This document shows, piece after piece, positions 22,661 to 33,482 of a stretch of DNA of 64,000 nucleotides (within the stretch, counting starts at the first letter, position 1; each line of letters begins with the position of its first letter). The stretch covers positions 29,795,696 to 29,859,695 of the forward strand of contig CM066312.1 of assembly GCA_033807775.1 (NCBI GenBank). The letters are read 5' to 3'. Source of the DNA: Saussurea involucrata (Eukaryota > Streptophyta > Magnoliopsida > Asterales > Asteraceae). The position numbers and the translations under genes were made by a program. The notes under the pieces were generated by a model. The model had not been told where the DNA came from and searched no databases. It was given only the letters and a program-made list of their open reading frames with translations.

Positions 22661-22910
22661 CAACCCTATTCCAAAACGGGCTTCTCCCACTGAGGTTAGA
22701 CCGGCACCCATGTGGAAAGCTGCTACAAAATCTGTTCCTACTAAAGGTGTAAATTCTGCACCGAAGAGGAAACAAGTGCCAAAACCAGTTCCCTCCACCG
22801 GTGTAAATCCTACACCTAACGGGAAAGTTGGGACAAAGCAAGCTTCCCCAAACGGTGCCAAACCTAACCCTCCCGGACCCAGGCAAATCTGGGTACCGAA
22901 GGTCCGCTAA
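22661..22910 (+). pseudogene. gag: Element A gag, last part
   Basis: Resumes the gag tail cut at 9656. It contains a short degenerate repeat (blocks around P-T-K-G-V-N-S-A-P and S-T-G-V-N-P-T-P) and ends R-Q-I-W-V-P-K-V-R with TAA at 22908-22910, the W-V-P-K ending common to this window. Confidence 0.85.
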
Positions 22911-23014
22911 ACTTGTTTTGCAGGACGGTCATGTGTGGTCCTTAGACACTGGATGCTCCACACACATGATCGCAAGGAGGGAGCTGCTCACGATCTACAA
23001 GGAACAATATTAAG
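22911..23014 (+). pseudogene. Acceptor-like site and protease stub, element A
   Basis: ACTTGTTTTGCAG/G follows the gag stop; the CAG ends at 22923. Then a ~30-codon protease start, H-V-W-S-L-D-T-G-C-S-T-H-M, with the active-site D-T-G kept. It ends at a TAA at 23011-23013. The pol frame is +1 relative to gag. The rest of pol is absent. Confidence 0.75.
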
Positions 23015-23059
23015 AATACGTGAGGTTTGTCCATACCTGTGTTTTAACAAGCTGCTCAT

Positions 23060-23810
23060 GTGTTTAGGGGGAGCATAATCAGCTATCAGGTATGTTACTC
23101 TACTGTTGAGGGGGAGCGTCACACACATTTTTTCTTAAAAATGTTAAAAAGTTTTTTGTGTGTGTGGATACTCCCGTGTGCACTTCACTCTACGCGCACA
23201 TTCTAAGGGGGAGCATGTCATCTAATGCTCATCATTTGAGGGGGAGCGACACAGTGTTTTTTTTTTCTTTCAATGCCTAAAAGTTTTTATGTGTGTCGGA
23301 CTCTCCATTGCACTATCCGAAGGCGAGCAAGTTTTTCCCCATTCTCAGTTTGAGGGGGAGCGAGAGATCCATTTTCTCAAAATTCTACAGGTTTCATATC
23401 TTTGAAAAATGGAATCATTCTTTAAAGTGTAACAGTGTCCGGACACCCATCAGTCCGGATGACTTTCCGGACCGGATAGGTATCCGGGTAGGACTATCCG
23501 GAATCCCTACTATGTCCGGAAACCTTTGCTGTCCGGACACATGTTATCCGGATACTTTGGTTTGTCCGGAATATTTTTCCATCCTTTATCCGGATACCCC
23601 TGCTTTGTCAACTCAGTACCTATTTCATCACTGCCAGTCCTCCATCTGTCTCAGATTGAGCCATTTAATGCAAAGGTACGCGTTAGAACTTGTTTATCCG
23701 TCTGCTTTACTAACTTTGGGTCTCTTACAGATATTCCATGGCGGATCAACAACCTCTCACTTAGAGGGGGAGCAAGTCAATCCCCATGTCTGTTTTGAGG
23801 GGGAGCAAGA
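23060..23810 (+). repeat. Seven PPT-like GAGGGGGAGC boxes with hairpins, element A
   Basis: Boxes near 23065, 23105, 23211, 23234, 23349, 23761 and 23793. After the second, fourth and fifth, inverted repeats follow. At 23109 GGGAG and CACACA pair with GTGTGTG and CTCCC near 23158-23175. At 23237 GGAGCGACACA pairs with TGTGTCGGACTCTCC near 23292-23306. At 23367 GATCCATTTTC pairs with GAAAAATGGAATC near 23404. The first two hairpin units look like diverged copies about 128 bp apart. The stretch lies where pol would be. Confidence 0.7.
23433..23600 (+). repeat. Second TCCGG motif array, element A
   Basis: Eleven TCCGG or ACCGG cores in about 170 bases, the same word as in the leader array at 5831-6206. 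No coding frame crosses it convincingly. Confidence 0.82.
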
Positions 23811-26800
23811 TAATACCCTAGCTATGCATATACCTAAAGCCCTACCTATGATAGTATATAGACGAGAGTTAGGGAATCCCATGGTCCAGCCAGCGCCAGA
23901 GGGACCTTCCCCGGGACATAGAACATGTGAAAAGGAGGAAGTTAAGGTCGAAAGAGAACCAAGAAAGATTGAGCCGTAAAGATAACGAGGCTCCCAAGCG
24001 AACCCAGCCACGTGATATCCGGGTTGCCACATCTGCTATCCCGTCTCATACGTTGGGACGGGGTATTGAAGAAGCCTCCGTGGACCCAGCGGAGCAATTG
24101 CACGACCCCCTTATACACTCATCCGTCTCATAACAGACGGATGTTTCAATATTACACGGGGAACAAGCACAACTTCCACCGGCCTCTCATTCGGAGAGTG
24201 CTGGTGTTGAAATAAGAGACCAGCAGTCCCCGGTCTCGACTTCATTTCGTGCACCATCGAGTCTAGAGCCACTTGTAATAGATCAATCTTTGGCTAGGAC
24301 ACTTGAAGAGGTACAACACCAAGTCGAGAATCTTTGTGACTCGACCGAAACCACCGTAGTGTCTTCACCTCTTGGAGAAACACAAGGATCTGCGGGAAAT
24401 CCTACCACAGCTAACATCACACCAACTGTGAACGTAGGTGGCTCTACCCCTATGGTAGACGCCTCAACGGGCAATCTAAGTGATCCCAGCGTTAATATAC
24501 CCAACTTCATGTCACCAGGGTCTCTGGACAGCACCCTTAAGGCTGTTCGCCAGGATATGGAGCAACATATGCAACAACATGTAGCCGCTGAGCTTGCCAA
24601 CGCAGTGCATGCTATCAACAGCAACCAATCTATTCAACAGCAACCAATCTATTCGGGGGAGACCCTGAATACGATGATGTTGGCCCAGCTGCTCCAGGAA
24701 TCCGACACCACCGCATCTACCGAAGCAGACCTGATCTCAGTTCTCCGATCACAGGTCACTGCTCCGTCTTCATCCATTACCTCTCGTCTCGACGCCATTG
24801 ACTCGACCCTCAACGACTACAACAAAGCGCTCGCCACGCTGTCTGAAAGGGTCCGCTCACTAGAAGACACTTGTAAGAGTCAAGTCGGCGGTCTCAAACG
24901 CAAGCACGATGACCAGGATGATCCTGATCACCGTGAGGGGGAGAAGCGTCTACGCCAAACCGAGACCGTCCAGATCATGACTGCCGAACCTTCAACAGTG
25001 GTTCAACAGGAACCCCCAACTGCGGCAACTACATCAGAAGCACCCGAAGCCGAGTTGCCACTAGCAGATATGGTCATAGATATGGATATTTCAGATGAAG
25101 AAGACCCGACGGTTGAAAAGCCCGAGGGTTCAACACAGTAACTGGTCGATTTTGACTCGTCAGACAGACCGATACTGGACATGATAGATCCAGAGTGTGA
25201 GACCAACCCGGAGACCGACGACGCATGGTACGAAAAAGCCGCCAGTGCCGTAAATCTCCAGGTAAATTTGGTCTTCCCTACTGATGAGGACGACAATATT
25301 GACTACGATCAGTTCTTGCTCCAAAATTTATATGAAGCAACCCCCATTCACTATGCTCAACCCGCCAGAACATCATCACCAAGACCCGAGTCTACTTCTC
25401 CCGATCTACCGACAACTACTTCTCCCACGACAGCTTCTGATCTTCCTCCTCTTCCTCAACAGCAACAAAATCACTGGGAGAAAATCAAGGTACTTATCCC
25501 TCATCTGGAGGAATCTTTGAAAAAGTTGTTCGTCCACAAGCTTCGCCCGATCGAGCCGGCCTTCTGCCTTGGTATTTACAACTTCAGCCCCGAATACCAA
25601 CAGCGATATATCAACACAATGAAGTGGGGTCTTCCAGTTAGTCAAGTCAGAACCAAACTACGGATCACAGAGGTACTTAACGTCCATTCACGACGCATCA
25701 TGAGGATCGTCTATCCAGTCTTCACCGTTCGCCGCGAAGATGGTAATGAATGGAAATTTTCTGAAGCCGACTTCCAACACCTCCGACCATTCGACTTCCT
25801 GGCTATTCTGAAAGACTTACGTACAAGAACCATCCGACCGCTAGAGATTACAAAGGCACTCGAAGCTGTTCGTCGATACCTGTCCGCACCATCATGATGT
25901 CTTATCTAACGGACTTCCAAATGGCTATCGAGAACAAGGCGAAAAAGGTAAATCTGATCAAGCCGAATTTGAAAGCACCTGAGTTAAACATGTATCCCGA
26001 GAACGCTATGCTTCTGGAACCAGAATTCGGGATTGTTTACCTCAATGAGCAAAAGGAGAAGAAATTCATTGGTTTCAGTCAGGTAGACAGATTTTGTGAT
26101 GAAAGTCCAGGATACACTCTTACAATCAAATATGAACAATTAATATCGTATTCACAGCAACTGGTCATATGATTTATTAACAATCTGTGAATTACAAGAT
26201 ATTACAATGAATTTTTCTCTAAATGGATTCACCAAAGATTATATCAAAGATTCGCCAAAAAGTTCTTTTAGCATACAGTTGCTAACTCTTATATATACTA
26301 TAGAAGAAAGGCTAAAGCTACAGTACATATAAGAAACAGACTAATAGAACAATTACACTTGTCCTAATTAGTAACTGAATATAACAGAAAATCCAAGTCA
26401 TAAGTTCTGAACATGTTGTTCAGAACTTCTGAACATACTTCTGAATAAGCGCTTCAGAACATTTGTCTTCATAGTCAGAAGTTCTGAGTCTCCTACTCAG
26501 AACTCTGAACCTTCTAGTCAGAATCCAACACTTAGAATCTTTTTGAGATTTCTCACTCAGAACTTCTGAGTCTTCTACTCAGAACTTCTGAGTCTTCTGA
26601 CCAACTTCCATACTTGTAATCTTTTCATTATTCTCTGATCAGAACTTCTGAGTCTTCTTACTCAGAATTATGATTCTTCAGATCAGATCTTAACAGTTGT
26701 GTTTTTGACAAAACTCTAGACCTAACATGTGATGGCACGCTCCTAAAGGTCAGAGATGCTCTTCGAAAGATTATTCAGCACGAGTCTGAGAATCCAAGGT

Positions 26801-26960
26801 ATTCTTATGTTCTGAATCCGAATGAAGTAACTGCTCGGAATGCCTTGGAAATGATTGAAGATCACATCGACTATCGCCGCGCCATCAGATTGTTCGAGGT
26901 ACACTTCGCGCTCCGCAAAAGATATGTCTTCAACTGGAGAGATATAGAGCGCCAACTCGA
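23738..26960 (+). pseudogene. Element A 3' gene, broken
   Basis: Starts probably at ATG 23738 after a CTCTTACAG acceptor-like site (M-A-D-Q-Q-P-L-T). One frame is then mostly open to 25897, with stops at 24131 and 25139 and several between 23762 and 23926. It then shifts at ATGATG (25894) and runs on through 26099, and from 26728 to about 26980 once the solo LTR at 26100-26727 is set aside. The middle part is a coiled coil (S-R-L-D-A-I-D-S-T-L-N-D-Y near 24780) followed by basic and acidic stretches. The C-terminal part has R-R-E-D-G-N-E near 25730 and E-P-E-F-G-I-V-Y near 26020, similar in order and wording to exon 2 of B and G. Likely a relative of their third gene; function unknown. Confidence 0.7.
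26100..26727 (-). mobile_element. Solo LTR inside the 3' gene of element A
   Basis: 628 bp. On the minus strand it starts TGTTAGGTCTAGAG and ends CCTGGACTTTCA. The five bases TGTGA stand on both sides (26095-26099 and 26728-26732), and removing one copy with the LTR restores the reading frame of the host gene across the site. No internal region, PBS or PPT is present. About six quasi-palindromes of the type TCAGAACTTCTGA lie at 26400-26660. Confidence 0.9.
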
Positions 26961-26970
26961 ACTTCAAATC

Positions 26971-26982
26971 AAAGGGGGAGAT
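26971..26982 (+). other. Element A polypurine tract
   Basis: AAAGGGGGAGAT, directly before the 3' LTR. Confidence 0.88.
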
Positions 26983-27265
26983 TGTTAGAGCAGGTTTTAA
27001 TAGTTGATTTAAAGTTCAAGGGTTGTTTTGTAATAGTTTATTTTGAGCCTTTTAGTGAACGGGCCGTGGGCTTGTTAACCACGGGCCCATTGTATTTAAT
27101 GTTGATTAGCTTGGAAAAACAAGCTAATCATCTCTCTTTTACTTTCAACACTGTATTGTAATATTCTCTCTAAAAGATTAATGAAAGGGATGACCAGTTG
27201 AAATCATTGCTCTTATTGCATATCATATTCGATTTATGTATTGTTGCACGGATCTGGATTCTACA
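26983..27265 (+). repeat. Element A 3' LTR
   Basis: 283 bp, TGTTAGAGCAGG...TTCTACA, followed by the right GGACC copy (27266-27270). Confidence 0.95.
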
Positions 27266-27270
27266 GGACC

Positions 27271-29274
27271 CCTCTTGTAGGGTTCTTCAGAAGTTATCCT
27301 CCTCTTATATACAGAAGTTAAAATTGGAAAGCGTGGTTTTTGTACAATTCCAATACAGAATAAGGAAGATAAGGATTTGTTCCTTTTGGTTCCTATATAG
27401 TGATACAAGTCACAAAACCCAATTCCTCTACTGTCGATCTGTGTATTAATCTTTTCATGCACCTTCTGTGCATCCTGATATTTTCTTATTACAAGGTCTA
27501 TGTCGAGCAAGTCCTGATGAAGAACTTCTCTTTCCTTTTCAAAATATTTTTTAAGAGCAAGAATATTCATTTTGTCACTCTCATTATCCATGAGTTCTTT
27601 GGATTTGGTTTTTAATGACCGATCAAGATTAGCATCCTTTTCTTTTAATGGCTTTATTTCTTTGAAATATTCTGATTCAAGATTTTCTTTGTCTAAAGCA
27701 ATTTTTGCCTTTTCCTGAGTGAGAAGTTTGGCTTGTCTTTCATAATAGGAAAGTTTTTTCTTTAAATCACCACAAGTCTTTTCAAGATCTTGAAATTCTT
27801 CTGTAAGTTTAAGCAATTTTGCTTTTGTGTCATCAGAGGTTGAGTTGGAAGTGGATATCTCACTATCGGAGTCTGAGCCGCTCACTTCTGCCATTCCACA
27901 CAACAATGCATTCTTTTCACCTTCGTCTGAGGACTCATCAAACACCCATTTTTCCTGTTCGACCATGAGAGACTTCTGCGCATAGTATTCTGCCTTTTTC
28001 TTGTAGAAGGCAGAGTCTCTCTGTGGTTGGGCTCTGTTGAGTTGACTCCTGCATTCTGTGGCATAGTGTCCCGGTTTGCCGCACTTGAAGCACCCATTGT
28101 TCTGTGGAGTTGGTGTTATGGTTTTCTCTTGAGCTCTGTGCTCGTCTCTTGGCATACGTCTCTAAGGGTAATCTGTTTTCCTTTGCTGGTATTCACCTCC
28201 CTTCAACTCATAGTGCCTATTGTCATACATCCTCTGTTGGTCGTAGAACGCATCTCTCCCTTGAGTTCTCTGCTCATATCCTTGTGGTGGTCCGTACTAT
28301 CGTGAGTCTTGAAATGATCTCTCCATCTGTAGCCCAAAATTCTAATACTTTCCACCTCTTCCATCTCTGTCATCCATCCCTCTGTTGAAGTTAAGCTTCT
28401 TTTTGAAGCCTCTGTTACCAAACTCTTTGGTGAGCTATAGAGGCCATGGTTGCCTCATCCTCTTCTGTCATCCCCTCTTCCTCACTATCAACTACCAATA
28501 CCTTCTTCTTCTTCTTTCCTTTCTCTTCCTGAGCTTTTTCCTTCTGTGGCTTGTCATAAACCTCTGTGGCCTTTCCTACTAGTGCCAGAGGTCCAACAAA
28601 CTGGGCTTTAGTCTGGACTATGTAACTTTCTTGTGCAGCAAGTGTGCGGAAGAGGTCAGTGAGACTCCATGTGTCCAAATCTTGATTTGTCTGGAGTGAC
28701 ATGGACAATTGAATCCATTCATCATTCAAAACTTTGAGGAACATTACGTTGTTTTCCTCAAAAGTTCTGTGGATTCCAAACTTCTTGCATTTGTTAGTCA
28801 GTGAGTTGAATCTGTCGTATGTGCTCTGTAGGGATTCTGTTGGCAGACCCTTAAATGCATATTATTCGTTTATGCACTGAGCTCTTCTGTTCTTTTGGGT
28901 TTTCACCCCTCCCTCTAGCTGTTTTTCAAGCTCTTTCCACAGATCATAGGCAAATTCATAAGCATCTAGGGATTGAAAAAGGTCATTTGGTATTGCCATG
29001 ATAAGTAATCGTTTTGTTTTCTTTGTCCATTCATACTTTTCCCAATCTTGAGGTAACCATTTGTCGATATCCTTTGGTTTGTAGGAGTTGCAGGTACCCT
29101 TGGAACAGTGACCATGGGGACATATGGTGGATTGTGGATGTATGTGACTAGTTTTTTGTCAACCCCCTCCAGAAAGTGGATCATTCGAATCTTCCATTGA
29201 GGATATTCGTCCCTCAATAGAGTTGGAGGCTTGGTTTGAGAACCAGCAGTGAAGAAGTTGGTTGCATTTGCCAT
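27271..29274 (-). pseudogene. gag: Element C gag, N-terminal and central part
   Basis: Start ATG at 29274-29272 gives M-A-N-A-T-N-F-F and then the gag opening K-P-P-T-L-L-x-D-E-Y-P-Q-W. The retro-gag domain follows with a frameshift near 29080 and a stop near 28860. The zinc knuckle C-F-K-C-G-K-P-G-H-Y-A-T-E-C is at 28051-28092. A lysine-rich coiled coil then runs to the insertion point of A. Another frameshift lies near 28420-28440. The frame is resumed at 5118. Confidence 0.88.
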
Positions 29275-29606
29275 TTTGAAGAAATAGGGTTTTGAAGTGA
29301 AAACAGAGTACAGGAACAGAAAATGAAAATAGATATTTAAAATCAAGACGGAATGAAAGTATGAACTTCAAAACTGGGATGCAAACAGATTTGGGTGAAC
29401 AACAGCACAATCTGGAAAGATTTTGAGTAGAAACAGTTCCTATATATGAGTCTGATCCAAACTTGTTGAAAAGGACACAAAACATGGGTTGTTCTTAAGA
29501 GATGAAGAACAGATTCAAATCAGTCCAAAAAACTACCAAAAAGAGTCAAGATCATTGTAGAGTAATTCCTTTGATATTGAGAATCAAATTTTGCTCTGAT
29601 ACCAAT
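29275..29606 (-). other. Element C leader with primer-binding site
   Basis: About 330 nt without a gene. The primer site TGGTATCAGAGC is at 29604-29593 on the minus strand, two bases from the LTR. Confidence 0.85.
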
Positions 29607-30331
29607 TGTTGATCCCTTGTTTGACTAAACAATGATAAGTTTAAACCAATAGTCAATAAACAGAGTATAATGGATTTGAATGCGGAAGCGTTTGAAAACA
29701 GATTGAATTTAAACATATGGTAGTATCACACACTAATAATGAAGAAGAACAATAACAAATAATAGTAAAAATGTTCAACAAGTCATCTTCATTAATCTCA
29801 AATAAGAGTTACACCAAGAACATACAGTGGTGCGTGTTTTTCACTCAAGAATATTCTCTCTCTATCTCTCTCTCTCTCTCTCTAAAAGTGCGTGAATTGT
29901 GCTCCGTTTCTTGCCAGAAATGGCAGATGTGTGCTCCTTCATATATAGGTAGTGGAAACGCAAATAGTACATATAAAAGGATATCACCTATAAAATGGTG
30001 ACACCTGGAAAGCAAGGCATCGTGGTTGTACTATTGATCTTCAGGATCTTTGTACATGAAGGCCACGTGAGAGGCATGTGTTTCTTGATCTTCAATTTTG
30101 CTCAAGTCTTCATCTTTAAGAACTTCGGTCTTGTAGAGGCTCTGTTGAGTTTCACATAAGCTCTGTGGTCTTGGGTTGATCTTCAGATTTAACTTGTCTT
30201 CTTGGTGGATGATCGACAGAGGTTTATGTTCCATGCTTGGTGTCTTGGTGTTCGCGGCAGAGGTCTTCTGTGGTTCTTTGACTTAGCCTATTTTTTAATA
30301 CTTCTTAGAGTTTAATATATTGAAGCTAGCA
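29607..30331 (-). repeat. Element C 5' LTR, outer edge uncertain
   Basis: The inner edge is firm: on the plus strand TGTTGATCCC starts at 29607 beside the primer site. The outer edge is placed at the CA of 30331 because it is the nearest TG (minus strand TGCTAGC) after the last C-family sequence. No second LTR copy is in the window to test this, and the edge could lie nearer 30290. Contains a (CT)n run and a TATA-like TATATAT near 29940. Confidence 0.6.
29856..29883. repeat. (CT)n microsatellite
   Basis: CT dinucleotides with one TAT break, inside the LTR of C. Confidence 0.85.
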
Positions 30332-32600
30332 CTTGTTCATCCTCCTCTTCATCAGAGGGGATGGTGACCGTGGCAGTAGAAGCTAGAGCAAACTTCTTAT
30401 TGATTTCCTCCCCCTTAGCATGGGGAGGGTCTTCTGCTTGCCCTGAGGTGACCCACTCAACATTATATGGTTGAACGTCATCGTCAACAGCAATATTTTC
30501 TTTATTATTCTTCTCCCCCTCTTTGTCATCATCAGTAGGGGGAGGGATTATTGAAGATGCAGCAACAGTAGTAGCAGCAGGAGCAGCTTTGGAGGTTGAA
30601 GGAGCAGTTGTCTCCAGGTGATCAACCCTGTCGAACAGCTCCCCTAAGGCAGCAGCTGACTCCACGACAAAGTCAGCGACCATGTCGATAGATTTCCTGT
30701 CGCCATTAGTGAAAGATGGAGAGGGGCCAGGAACAAGTTTCTTTAATTCTGCTAGCACATCAGCTAGCAATTTATTGTTTTCTTCGACCATTGAGGAGAG
30801 GTCGGTGACAAAAGTTGTGAGTGAGCTGATCGAGGCGGTGTTGGAAGCGACATCATCTTTTATTTTGGCCACGTCCTCTTGCAGAGTTGATTGCTGAGAA
30901 TTGTCAACTTTATTGGTGAGGGAGGAGGTGAGTTGTTGAAGTGTTGAGTCTGCATTATTGACTGTCGTTGAATTATGTTGCAGATCGGTGGAGAGGGCGG
31001 TAATGGTATTCCTGATCCCCTAGATTGAGGTGTTTAGCGTCTCCAAAAAATGAGTTGTATAGATAAAAGAAGTTTCAGCATAAGTATTCTCGGGCTTAGT
31101 CACCGAAAAAATTATTGGTAGGGAAGGTGGAGCACCTGATGTTTCATCTAAGAAATCCAAATGATTTCCTCCAAAATATCTATTTATGTCCTGCTCGAGA
31201 GGAGTCACGGACATGGGTATCTGAGGATCTCCGTGAGGAAGACCATCAGGTCCTGTGCTTGAGATGAGATTGTAGAGAAGTTCCACATGTGTGTCAGTGA
31301 GAACGTTTACTGATGTGCTTGAAGTGTTGACGAAATAAAGAGTAGGAGATGAGACGAGAGTTGTGAACATGGTCGTGCATGTGGCAGTGAGGCGCTAGCG
31401 GTACCTAAAGCTACACCTTCAGTACTTTAAGGCACTGAGGTTGGTGGGGTAGAGGCCAGCGTAGAGTCAGCCAGCGTAGAGTCAGCCATCGTAGAGGTCG
31501 CTGAAGCGGTTGCGGTTGTATGAGGAGTGGTGGAGAGAACCACGAACGAGTCAAGGGAAGCCTGTGAAGAGACAATCCCTGAAGTTGTTGTTGTTGCTGT
31601 TGTAGCAGCTTGGGGTTTCTCCTTGTTTTGTCTCTTGTTCTTTTTAGAAGGTCCACGAGTGGCCGTGGATGGTTTCCTCTTTGAAGAGGTGGTGGAAGCA
31701 GCTGCCAGCTTGGGAAGCTATAGGGGGTTATACAGTGGACATCGCTGTTGAAGTCGAAGCGGTGGAGGAGGAGAGAAGGTGTTGCAAAGTAGAGAAACTT
31801 ACCTAGTTGTCAGTAGGATCGACGTCGAGGATTCTGGACCCAAGCTTGGGTAGCTGATAACCTCCCTCGGTTGGGTAGAGAGATCTTAGAAAGTGCTGAA
31901 GGAGCACACTAATAAATCTGACATAGGGAACATTAATCTCCCTGTCAGGCTTCTCGACCTTGTTCATAAGGTCATCAAAGATCATGCGGGCATAATCAAC
32001 ATTCCTGCTCGTGATCACTGAGTAGCCTAGGTCTAGAGCGACCCGGCTAGCTTGGTCCATGGAGCCGTTTTTCTACCCATACACTGGATGAAATGAGCGA
32101 AGAGGTAGTTGAGCTCAGTAGGAATCCGTTCCTTAAGGATTTTGGTGAGCCTCTTGTCAGGCTTCTTCTTCTTTGTTTCCCAGTCATAGACCATCATATA
32201 TAGGAAATTGTAGATCTCCTCGTCAGTAGGAGTGTCTACGTAGGTCTTGCTGACAGGGAGTTGCAGGCATTGGCAGATTCCCGAGGGAGTGATACTCCCT
32301 TCGCCATGTTCAGTCTCAAAGGTGATCAGTGTCACCTTCTTCCCTCTTCAGGGTCTTCTCCGTTTTCTCAGTAGTATACCAGAACTGCTGAAGAAGGTGT
32401 TTGTGTCCTGGGGGATAGACAGTGAGGGCATATGCAATGGGAGAGTTATTGAGGAACGTAGTAGCTTCCTCCAGGTGGTTTGAGGGTTTCGACTATGGGA
32501 AGTTTAGTAGAGCCAAATAGTTGTTCGACTTTAATTGGATTGCTGACAGTTCAAATTTGACGTTCTTGGAACGTGTGAAGGTGGTAACTTGAGAGGCAAT
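30332..32600 (-). pseudogene. Third-gene exon 1 of SIRE-like remnant I
   Basis: Decayed relative of 17397-20033 and 52444-55110. The start codon is ATT at 32600-32598 where the others have ATG. Recognisable parts: the N-terminal domain (V-K-F-E-L-S and the N-Y-L-F-A-H-F-I-Q-C-M block near 32085-32115), V-P-Y-V-R-F-I-S near 31905-31930, a basic pair K-R-K-P-S and K-K-N-K-R-Q near 31610-31680, and a coiled coil near 30740-30870. Several stops and shifts (near 32500, 32335, 32060, 31740, 31400, 31020). Cut on the left by the LTR of C; exon 2 and the LTR of I would lie left of the window. Confidence 0.78.
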
Positions 32601-33482
32601 TTTTGTTTTTAGAAAGAAAAACAATGGAAATGTAGCAGGTTTCTTAAAATAGAAGTTTTAAGACAAAAGTTCTAAGATGAAGAAAATACAATTTTACCTG
32701 TTTCCTTTTTGGGAAAGGAAAGGTAAAAAGTAGTTTTGACAATTTTCAACAAAGATGAAAATGGTAGAAAAATGTAGTTTACCAGTTTCTTTTTAGGGAA
32801 AGAAGTGGTAAGTGACACTTAAGATTAAAAAGAAATAGTTTAAAAGGGTTTAAACTTGAGAACCTTTTTAGGGGTTTTAAGAAATCATGAAGGAGATGAT
32901 TTGTTTTTGAAAAGAAACTTGTTTTTTTATCTCAGTTAACAAAGAAGAAAGATCAAAATGAGGTTTTTGTTAACAATGTGCATGAAGAATAAGAAGAAAA
33001 ACCTGAAAATCACAAAGGTTTTGAGTACGAGTTCTTAGTGTTCTTGAATGCTTAAATTGTTCTTGCCTTTAGACATTATTGTGCACGAAAAGTGTAAAAA
33101 TGAGACGAGTGTGGTTTATATATAAATGAGGAGAGATAAAATAGAAAATGTTTTCATCATTACGTGGAAACGTCTTACGAAATTGATTGGTCAAGAAGTG
33201 TAACAGGCGAACGTGTGTCAGAGAAATGCGTGCCATGGGTTATCCTCAAGAATGACATCACACTAGAAAAACGTATTTTCATTTTTCAAAAGATATCACT
33301 GATAAGAAATGTTAGTGATAGGATTTTGTTTTTAGAAGAATCACTGATAGAAAGTGTCAGTGATGAGTTTCATTTTTGAAAAAAATATTTTAATAATTTA
33401 AGGACAGTGAATGATTAACTTCGAGATTTTTGGAAAATGTCTCGGTGAAGGAAACTTCAGTGAGATGAGATAGAAAAACATA
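32601..33482 (-). promoter_or_regulatory. Third-gene leader and promoter region, remnant I
   Basis: Non-coding. TTTATATATAAA at 33115-33126 corresponds in position to the TATA boxes of B and G. A possible donor CAG/GTTTTT lies near 33015 on the minus strand. The right end reads AAAACATA, the sequence found at the same point in G, and element E begins there. Confidence 0.5.

Larger units (their letters stand above)
5124..27265 (+). mobile_element. Pol-less copia-like element A, carrying nested insertions
   Basis: Complete LTR to LTR with a perfect 5-bp target duplication. Without element B (9657-22660) and the solo LTR (26100-26727) its own length is about 8.5 kb. Order: 5' LTR, primer site, ~950-nt leader with a TCCGG motif array, gag, gag stop, acceptor-like TTGCAG, protease stub, PPT-like hairpin repeats, second TCCGG array, a 3' open frame, PPT, 3' LTR. 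There is no integrase, RT or RNase H, so it would need another element's enzymes. The two LTRs differ at about 6 of 283 positions. Confidence 0.92.
27266..30331 (-). mobile_element. Element C, 5' half
   Basis: Continues the element at 1-5123 after element A. Read on the minus strand: 5' LTR, primer site, gag start, gag middle. It ends at the GGACC duplication. Confidence 0.9.

Noticed and set aside
23293..23737. Open frame across the second TCCGG array of A
   Set aside because: Its codons follow the motif array (repeated S-G/P-D words) and there is no homology to any part of the other elements. Only the portion after 23738 may belong to the 3' gene.
24290..25897. The two long frames as a captured host gene
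   Set aside because: They lie inside the LTRs of A in sense with it, and their C-terminal part resembles the third gene of B and G. No host family was recognised.
29159..29485. Minus-strand frame of 108 codons over the gag start of C
   Set aside because: Shadow of the gag leader; the frame starting at 29274 carries the gag signature.
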